Made by a program: the position numbers and the translations under genes
Notes under the pieces: generated by a model
Databases searched by the model: none
What the model was told of the DNA's origin: nothing
The model's input: the letters and a program-made list of their open reading frames with translations, nothing else
Part shown: positions 32,813 to 37,686 of the stretch, piece by piece
Layout of the letters: every line of letters begins with the position of its first letter
Numbering within the stretch: position 1 is the first letter of the stretch
From: an uncultured Lachnospiraceae bacterium
GTDB lineage: Bacteria > Bacillota > Clostridia > Lachnospirales > Lachnospiraceae
NCBI GenBank assembly: GCA_946414825.1
Contig: CAMKQB010000013.1
Coordinates: forward strand, 1 to 37,686
DNA length: 37,686 nucleotides
Reading direction: 5' to 3'

Positions 32813-33499
32813 ATGGATTATAGTAGAATCAGAGATTTTGTAATGTCATATAGTCATGATGATACAGGACTTCTGAAGGATATCCATGACAAAGCTCTTG
32901 AGAAAGATGTACCTATCATAAGAAGAGAGGCAGCTGACTATCTGAAGGTTATGCTTCAAATAGTAAGACCAAAGAATGTCCTGGAGATAGGAACAGCGGT
33001 TGCTTATTCTACACTACTTATTGCGGATACCTTGGCTGATGTTTTTGGTGAGAATGAAACCCCGATGTATGATACAAAGTCTACTTGGTATATAGATACC
33101 TGCGAGTTGGATACGGATAGAATAACAGAAGCTAGGACTAATATAGCTAAAAGTGGTTATAAGAATATCCAGATATTTGAAGGCGATGCAGCAGAGACGT
33201 TAAGAGGTATTCAGGATAAGATATATGACTTTATCTTTATAGATGCTGCTAAAGCTCAGTATAAGATATATATGGAAGAGGCTATCAGACTTTCTCATCC
33301 AGGTACTGTAATAATAACAGACAACATTCTGGCGGATGGTGATGTTCTTGAATCTCATTTTCTTGTGGAGAAGAGAGACCGGACCATTCATGACAGAATG
33401 AGAGAATATTTATATATGATTAAGAATGATGATAGACTAGAAACTGCAATATTATCAGTAGCAGATGGTATTGCAGTTTCTGTTGTTAAGAAGAACTAG
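32813..33499 (+). CDS. trmR: tRNA 5-hydroxyuridine methyltransferase (TrmR, O-methyltransferase family 3)
   Basis: A class I SAM-dependent O-methyltransferase of 228 residues. The SAM site is LEIGTAVAYSTLLIA (about 57-71); the acidic metal-binding motif is FIFIDAAKAQY with TDNIL after it (about 140-167). In Bacillus subtilis the family member YrrM (TrmR) methylates 5-hydroxyuridine at tRNA position 34 to give 5-methoxyuridine. The neighbour to the right encodes the matching hydroxylation protein TrhP, and the same two genes are adjacent in Bacillus, so I assign this role. Small-molecule O-methyltransferases share the motifs, so the sequence alone would not settle it. It starts three bases after the previous stop. 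Confidence 0.85.
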   Translation: MDYSRIRDFVMSYSHDDTGLLKDIHDKALEKDVPIIRREAADYLKVMLQIVRPKNVLEIGTAVAYSTLLIADTLADVFGENETPMYDTKSTWYIDTCELDTDRITEARTNIAKSGYKNIQIFEGDAAETLRGIQDKIYDFIFIDAAKAQYKIYMEEAIRLSHPGTVIITDNILADGDVLESHFLVEKRDRTIHDRMREYLYMIKNDDRLETAILSVADGIAVSVVKKN

Positions 33500-33538
33500 T
33501 ATGTTGTGTACTAAACATATGATATGGAGTGACAGATA

Positions 33539-34825
33539 ATGGATAAACATTATATAAATAAACCAGAACTTCTTATACCTGCAGGAGGACTGGAAACTCT
33601 AAAGGTTGCGGTTGACTATGGTGCTGATGCGGTATACATAGGCGGTAATAGATTCGGTCTACGAGCTAAGGCAGATAACTTCACTAGAGAAGAAATGGAA
33701 GAGGGACTTGCTTACTGCCATGCGCACAATGTTAAGTTATATGTCACAACTAATATATATGCTCATAATGAAGATATAGTTAAGGCAGAAGATTACTTCA
33801 CAGAGCTTCGCGAGATCGGGGTAGATGCTGTTTTGATATCAGATCCGGGAATGTTCAGTATAGCAAGTGAGGTTTTGAAGGATAGTGCGACAGAGATACA
33901 TATCAGTACTCAAGCTAATAATACAAACTACATGACATATAGATTCTGGAAGGACATGGGGGCTACCAGAGTAGTGGCGGCAAGAGAACTCTCTCTTAAA
34001 GAGATAAAGGATATAAGAGAGAATATCCCGGAAGATTTAGAGATAGAAGCCTTCATGCACGGCGCTATGTGTATATCATATTCGGGTAGATGCTTGCTCT
34101 CAAACTATTTTACAGGACGTGATGCCAATAGAGGGGCATGCACACATCCTTGCAGATGGAAGTATGCTGTGGTTGAGGAACATCGCCCGGGAGAATATCT
34201 TCCTGTAGAAGAGGATGATAGAGGAACTTATATATTCAATTCCAAGGACCTGTGTATGGTTGATAAGATTCCGGATCTGGTTAGCGCCGGAATTAATTCC
34301 TTTAAGGTTGAGGGAAGAATGAAAACTAATCTCTATGTGGCAGTGACCGCTAGAACCTATAGAGAGGCAGTAGACGACTACTTTGAATCGATTGAAAAGT
34401 ATGAGTCAAAGATAGAACATTATAAGGAAGAAATATCTGCATGTACTATGCGCGATTTCACCAGAGGCTTCTATTATGGAAAGCCTTCAGAGGAAGATCA
34501 GATATATGATAATAATACTTATATAAGAAATGCTGTTTATATGGGACGGGTTGACAGCGTAAACGAAGATGGAAGTATAAGTATAATTCAGAAGAATAAG
34601 TTCTCACTCGGAGATGAGATAGAGGTTATGTTATATAATGGACATAACCTTAAAACTAGGGTTACAAGAATTGTTGATGAATACGGTAGAGATACTGAGT
34701 CGGCACCTCATCCTAAGGAGAAACTGAAGGTCTGGCTAGAGGTAATTGATGGGGTAACTGAATCGGATGATACTAATGCGAAAATAGAGACCGGAATGAT
34801 TCTTAGAACTATCGTAAATGACTAA
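33539..34825 (+). CDS. trhP: U32-family tRNA hydroxylation protein (TrhP)
   Basis: A 428-residue protein of peptidase family U32, the group now known to act in tRNA uridine hydroxylation. ELLIPAGGLETLKVAVDYGADAVYIGG forms the N-terminal block. Cysteines at 178, 185, 201 and 205, in the segment AMCISYSGRCLLSNY and GACTHPCRWKY, fit the iron-sulfur site, and ICNSKDLC-like FNSKDLCMVDKIP follows. In Bacillus subtilis TrhP (YrrN/YrrO) makes 5-hydroxyuridine-34 from prephenate, and TrmR then methylates it. The gene follows trmR by 39 bases with GGAGTG before the start. Bacillus has two adjacent TrhP paralogues, only one here. Old annotation as a collagenase-like protease is likely wrong. Confidence 0.9.
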   Translation: MDKHYINKPELLIPAGGLETLKVAVDYGADAVYIGGNRFGLRAKADNFTREEMEEGLAYCHAHNVKLYVTTNIYAHNEDIVKAEDYFTELREIGVDAVLISDPGMFSIASEVLKDSATEIHISTQANNTNYMTYRFWKDMGATRVVAARELSLKEIKDIRENIPEDLEIEAFMHGAMCISYSGRCLLSNYFTGRDANRGACTHPCRWKYAVVEEHRPGEYLPVEEDDRGTYIFNSKDLCMVDKIPDLVSAGINSFKVEGRMKTNLYVAVTARTYREAVDDYFESIEKYESKIEHYKEEISACTMRDFTRGFYYGKPSEEDQIYDNNTYIRNAVYMGRVDSVNEDGSISIIQKNKFSLGDEIEVMLYNGHNLKTRVTRIVDEYGRDTESAPHPKEKLKVWLEVIDGVTESDDTNAKIETGMILRTIVND

Positions 34826-34857
34826 ATTATTTGTATAATATGTACAGAAAAATAAAG

Positions 34858-34886
34858 TTGCCATGGATATTTTCGTATGATATAAT
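34858..34886 (+). promoter_or_regulatory. Consensus sigma-A promoter for pilB
   Basis: TTGCCA (34858-34863) and a perfect TATAAT (34881-34886) are separated by 17 bases. It lies in the 104-base gap after trhP, 44 bases before the pilB start. This is the best promoter match in the window and suggests vegetative expression of the pilus ATPases. The transcript would start near 34893. Confidence 0.85.
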
Positions 34887-34929
34887 TTTTCTGTTGTGGG
34901 TGACATAAAATATTAAAGGAGAAGGGTTT

Positions 34930-36645
34930 ATGCGATTAACGGGTGCGAGAAAGAAGATACGTATCGGTGATCTGCTTGTAGAAGCTGGTGCTATTACAGA
35001 CGAGCAGCTCCAGGAAGCGCTTGCGAAGCAGAAAGAAGAAGGTGGTATGCTTGGTAATATCATCATGGATCTTGGCTTCATATCAAGAGAGCTTCTGATT
35101 ACAGTTCTTACTACCCAGATGGGTATCGATTATTGTGAGGTTAGAACAGTTCAGATAGATGAAAATGTTGTCGGTCTGGTATCAAAGGATCTGGTGCAGA
35201 AGTACAAGGCTATGCCAATAGGTTATGCTGAGGACAATCCAAATATGCTCCAGGTTGCTATGGCCGATCCTATGGATCTGATGGCAATAGATGACATCAG
35301 CATATCTAGTGGTCTCCAGGTAGAGCCACTTCTATCATTCCAAGATGATCTGGAAAATGTAATAGGTAAATACTACGGTAGTGCTGAAGCTATGGAGGCT
35401 GCTGAAGCTTATAAGCTTGAGATGGGTTCTGGTGCTGATGAAGAAGGAGATGGCTCTAATGAAGAGATAGATAATTCTCCTATTGTACTCCTGGTTAATC
35501 AGATAATAGAAGGTGGAGTTAGACAGAGGGCTTCCGATATTCATATCGAAGCACTTGAATCAAACGTTCGTGTACGATACCGTATAGATGGTGCTCTGAA
35601 ACAGGTTATGACATACGAGCTAAGTATTCTTCCAGCTATTACTGCTCGTATCAAGATTATCGGTGGTATGGATATAGCAGAGAAGAGAAAACCTCAGGAT
35701 GGTCGTATCACTATAATAGTAGATAGAAAAGAGTTTGATGTCCGTGTTTCTATCCTTCCTACAGTATTCGGAGAGAAGACGGTTATGAGACTTACCTCCA
35801 AGGATGGCCTTACTAAACCAAAGGCTGGACTTGGATTCTCACCAGAAGAGCTAGAGGTATTCGACGGAATACTCAGTAATCCGCATGGAATCATTCTGGT
35901 TACAGGACCTACAGGTTCTGGTAAATCAACAACACTGTATACATCCCTCTCTGAGCTTAATACTGAAGATGTTAATATCATCACTGTAGAAGACCCTGTT
36001 GAGGCGAATATTAATGGTATCAATCAGGTACAGGTTAATGTTAAAGCGGAGATGACCTTCGCGGCAGCTCTTAGATCTATCCTTCGTCAGGACCCTGACA
36101 TAATAATGATAGGAGAGATTCGAGACGGCGAGACAGCTCAGATAGCAGTTCAGGCCGCTATCACCGGTCACTTGGTTGTTTCTACACTACATACGAATTC
36201 TGCTGCGTCTACAGTAACTCGTGTAATTGATATGGGTATTGAACCATATGTTGCAGGCGACGCACTTGTTGGAGTTATAGCACAAAGACTTGTTCGTAGA
36301 CTTTGTACATCCTGTAGAGTTCCAAGACTTGCAGATGATGACGAGAAGGTAGTTCTCGGAGTTAAGGATCCGGAGGATGACGTAGTTATCTACGAACCGG
36401 AAGGATGTCCACTATGTAATGATACAGGGTACTCTGGACGAATCGGCGTTTATGAAATGATGCCTGTATCGAAAGCACTTCAGGCAGTTATAGCTAGGGG
36501 TGCTACAGCAGACGTTATTGAGAAACAGGCGCTTGAAGAAGGAATGTCAACTCTGAAGATGTCAGCTGCCAGACACGTACTTGCAGGAACAACATCTATA
36601 TCAGAGATGAAGAAAATCGTTTATACGACTGGAGATACTTACTAA
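34930..36645 (+). CDS. pilB: Type IV pilus assembly ATPase (PilB/GspE family)
   Basis: PilB is the hexameric cytoplasmic ATPase that drives pilus extension. The N-terminal domain (about 1-150) is a GspE/MshEN-type c-di-GMP or platform-binding domain, with ALAKQKEEGGMLGNIIMDLGFIS. The ATPase has RASDIHIEAL (about 199), Walker A GPTGSGKST (about 325-333), the Asp box DPVEANI, Walker B LRQDPDIIMIGEIRDGETA and HTNSAASTVTR. A zinc site of two CxxC pairs, LCTSCR (near 458) and GCPLCND (near 492), marks extension ATPases. The length of 571 is normal. AAAGGAGAAGGG precedes the ATG. PilT follows, so a retractile type IV pilus is likely and a plain type II secretion system less so. Confidence 0.95.
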   Translation: MRLTGARKKIRIGDLLVEAGAITDEQLQEALAKQKEEGGMLGNIIMDLGFISRELLITVLTTQMGIDYCEVRTVQIDENVVGLVSKDLVQKYKAMPIGYAEDNPNMLQVAMADPMDLMAIDDISISSGLQVEPLLSFQDDLENVIGKYYGSAEAMEAAEAYKLEMGSGADEEGDGSNEEIDNSPIVLLVNQIIEGGVRQRASDIHIEALESNVRVRYRIDGALKQVMTYELSILPAITARIKIIGGMDIAEKRKPQDGRITIIVDRKEFDVRVSILPTVFGEKTVMRLTSKDGLTKPKAGLGFSPEELEVFDGILSNPHGIILVTGPTGSGKSTTLYTSLSELNTEDVNIITVEDPVEANINGINQVQVNVKAEMTFAAALRSILRQDPDIIMIGEIRDGETAQIAVQAAITGHLVVSTLHTNSAASTVTRVIDMGIEPYVAGDALVGVIAQRLVRRLCTSCRVPRLADDDEKVVLGVKDPEDDVVIYEPEGCPLCNDTGYSGRIGVYEMMPVSKALQAVIARGATADVIEKQALEEGMSTLKMSAARHVLAGTTSISEMKKIVYTTGDTY

Positions 36646-36666
36646 TATTAATTATTTACATATAAT

Positions 36667-36697
36667 TGTTATTCTGAGGGCGAAGCCCGAAGAATTT
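36667..36697 (+). repeat. Dispersed hairpin repeat, copy 8 (pilB-pilT gap)
   Basis: ATTCT (36671-36675) pairs with AGAAT (36691-36695), then GA/GA, a four-pair inner stem GGGC/GCCC (36678-36681 with 36685-36688) and loop GAA. A TTTTAT run follows. It is the longest and most stable copy and could act as a partial terminator between pilB and pilT. It ends 33 bases before the pilT start. Confidence 0.85.
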
Positions 36698-36730
36698 TAT
36701 AAAAACAAGAAAGATTGGGGGTAACTAATA

Positions 36731-37686
36731 ATGATAGATATGGACGAGCTCCTCAGCCTGGCGGTTGATGAGAATGCATCAGATATCCATTTGGCAGTTG
36801 GTATTCCACCTAAGTTTAGAATAAATGGTGGACTTCAGGAGGTTGATGTACCACCTCTTTCAGCCAGCGAAGCTGCCGAGAGTATCGGTATGACAATGAA
36901 TGAGAGACAGAAAGCTATCCTTAAGGATAGAGGTGAGTGCGACTTTGCTTACTCAGTAGGTGATAAAGGAAGATTCCGTGTTAATGTCTATATGGACCGT
37001 GGTAACATGGCTGCTGCATATAGAAAGATTGATACAATCATCCCTAAGCCTGAACAGCTGGGCCTTCCACCTGCAGTAGTAGATCTCTATAAGAAGAAGA
37101 GAGGACTGGTCCTGGTTACAGGACCTACAGGTTCTGGTAAGTCGACAACACTTGCTTCAATTATTAATAAGTGTAATGAAAATACAAGTAACCACATTAT
37201 TACTCTTGAGGATCCTATCGAGTACATACATCATCATAAGAAATCGATAGTTAACCAGAGAGAGCTTGGAATGGATACACTTTCTTTCGATAATGCGCTT
37301 AGAGCTGCACTTCGTGAGGATCCAGATGTTATCCTCGTAGGAGAGATGCGTGATCCAGAAACTATTCAGATAGCTATCACAGCTGCTGAGACTGGTCACC
37401 TCGTATTCTCGACACTACATACTATCGGTGCTGCGGCTACTGTAGACCGTATCATCGACGTATTCCCTCCACACCAACAGCAGCAGATACGTATTCAGCT
37501 TGCGATGGTTATTGAGGGTGTTATATCACAGCAGCTTATTCCTACAGCTGACGGACATGGTAGATGCGCAGCCTTTGAGGTCATGCTTGCGACGTCTGCT
37601 ATTAGAGCTCAGATCCGTGAAGGAAAGACTCATCAGATAGAGTCATCTATACAGACATCGCGTAATGTCGGAATGGTTACAATGGA
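36731..37686 (+). CDS. pilT: Type IV pilus retraction ATPase PilT, 3' end outside window
   Basis: PilT powers pilus retraction, which gives twitching motility and DNA uptake. The reading frame is open from the ATG at 36731 to the last base (318 complete codons) and the stop lies beyond the window. ENASDIHLAVG (about 14-24), Walker A TGPTGSGKST (about 130-139), the Asp box LEDPIEYIHHHKKS, Walker B REDPDVILVGEMRDPETI and HTIGAAATVDRIID match PilT; AIRAQIREGKTHQIES near the visible end is the PilT-specific block. There is no CxxC pair, unlike PilB. About 30-40 residues are probably missing. GGGGGT ends about eight bases before the start. An in-frame ATG at 36740 is possible but less well spaced. 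Confidence 0.95.
   Translation, partial: MIDMDELLSLAVDENASDIHLAVGIPPKFRINGGLQEVDVPPLSASEAAESIGMTMNERQKAILKDRGECDFAYSVGDKGRFRVNVYMDRGNMAAAYRKIDTIIPKPEQLGLPPAVVDLYKKKRGLVLVTGPTGSGKSTTLASIINKCNENTSNHIITLEDPIEYIHHHKKSIVNQRELGMDTLSFDNALRAALREDPDVILVGEMRDPETIQIAITAAETGHLVFSTLHTIGAAATVDRIIDVFPPHQQQQIRIQLAMVIEGVISQQLIPTADGHGRCAAFEVMLATSAIRAQIREGKTHQIESSIQTSRNVGMVTM

Noticed and set aside
33539-34825. Collagenase-type peptidase annotation for the U32 protein
   Set aside because: The conserved cysteines and the adjacent trmR point to the tRNA hydroxylation branch; no protease active site can be identified.
241-36697. CRISPR array or tandem repeat as explanation for the repeated TGTCATTCTGA sequence
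   Set aside because: The copies are kilobases apart, one is inside a gene, and there are no regularly spaced unique spacers or cas genes.
34930-37686. Type II secretion instead of type IV pilus
   Set aside because: A PilT-type retraction ATPase follows directly, which type II systems lack, and the organism appears to be Gram-positive.

Overview
The window looks like a chromosomal segment of a low-GC, Gram-positive Clostridia member, most likely Lachnospiraceae (Butyrivibrio/Roseburia-like). The evidence is a PolC-type replicative polymerase, a PASTA-domain Ser/Thr kinase with its PP2C phosphatase, an IreB-family protein, RNase J, the MEP isoprenoid pathway, and type IV pilus ATPases without outer-membrane genes. 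Every gene I can support lies on the + strand, and most are tightly packed, with stop/start overlaps of the TAATG or ATGA kind. No tRNA, rRNA, CRISPR array or insertion sequence was recognised. No gene-free stretch exceeds 300 bases; the longest (10229-10475) holds a terminator and a promoter. Motif residue numbers were counted by hand and may be off by one or two.

Layout. (1) 1-10280: a translation and signalling operon, with the end of def, then fmt, rsmB, rlmN, a PP2C phosphatase, the PASTA kinase prkC, rsgA, rpe, thiN and a divergent sodium/solute-symporter-like protein, closed by a strong intrinsic terminator. (2) 10407-11342: a separately promoted bactofilin gene with a striking internal ribosome-binding site. 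(3) 11432-24854: pyrH, frr, uppS, cdsA, dxr, rseP, ispG and polC, the usual Gram-positive block, interrupted between cdsA and dxr by three nucleotide-sugar genes (14412-16875). (4) 24875-29351: a second, visibly more AT-rich insert of three genes: a ThDP enzyme related to acetolactate synthase, a pyruvate-aldolase-like protein with an extra C-terminal domain, and a PfkB sugar kinase. (5) 29371-34825: a new promoter and the block ireB, ruvX, rnj, ylbF-like, short mltG-like, trmR, trhP. (6) 34858-37686: a consensus promoter driving pilB, then pilT, which runs off the end of the window.

How the parts connect. Kinase, phosphatase and IreB suggest cell-wall stress signalling. uppS, dxr and ispG supply the undecaprenyl carrier on which surface glycans are built, so the two sugar inserts sit where the lipid carrier is made. 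The six inserted genes are the best candidate for an undescribed system: the first three resemble a 3-amino-3,6-dideoxyhexose branch, and the last three suggest a further carbon-carbon bond-forming step on a sugar or keto-acid. No glycosyltransferase or sugar-nucleotide synthetase is present here, so the product is not determined by this window.

A dispersed repeat of about 27-30 bases is the other recurrent signal. Seven copies of varying completeness lie in intergenic gaps and one lies in frame inside rsmB. Compensatory changes preserve a hairpin with two tandem G-A mismatches and a three-base loop. All copies have the same orientation as the genes, and the complete intergenic ones lie 14-37 bases before a start codon.
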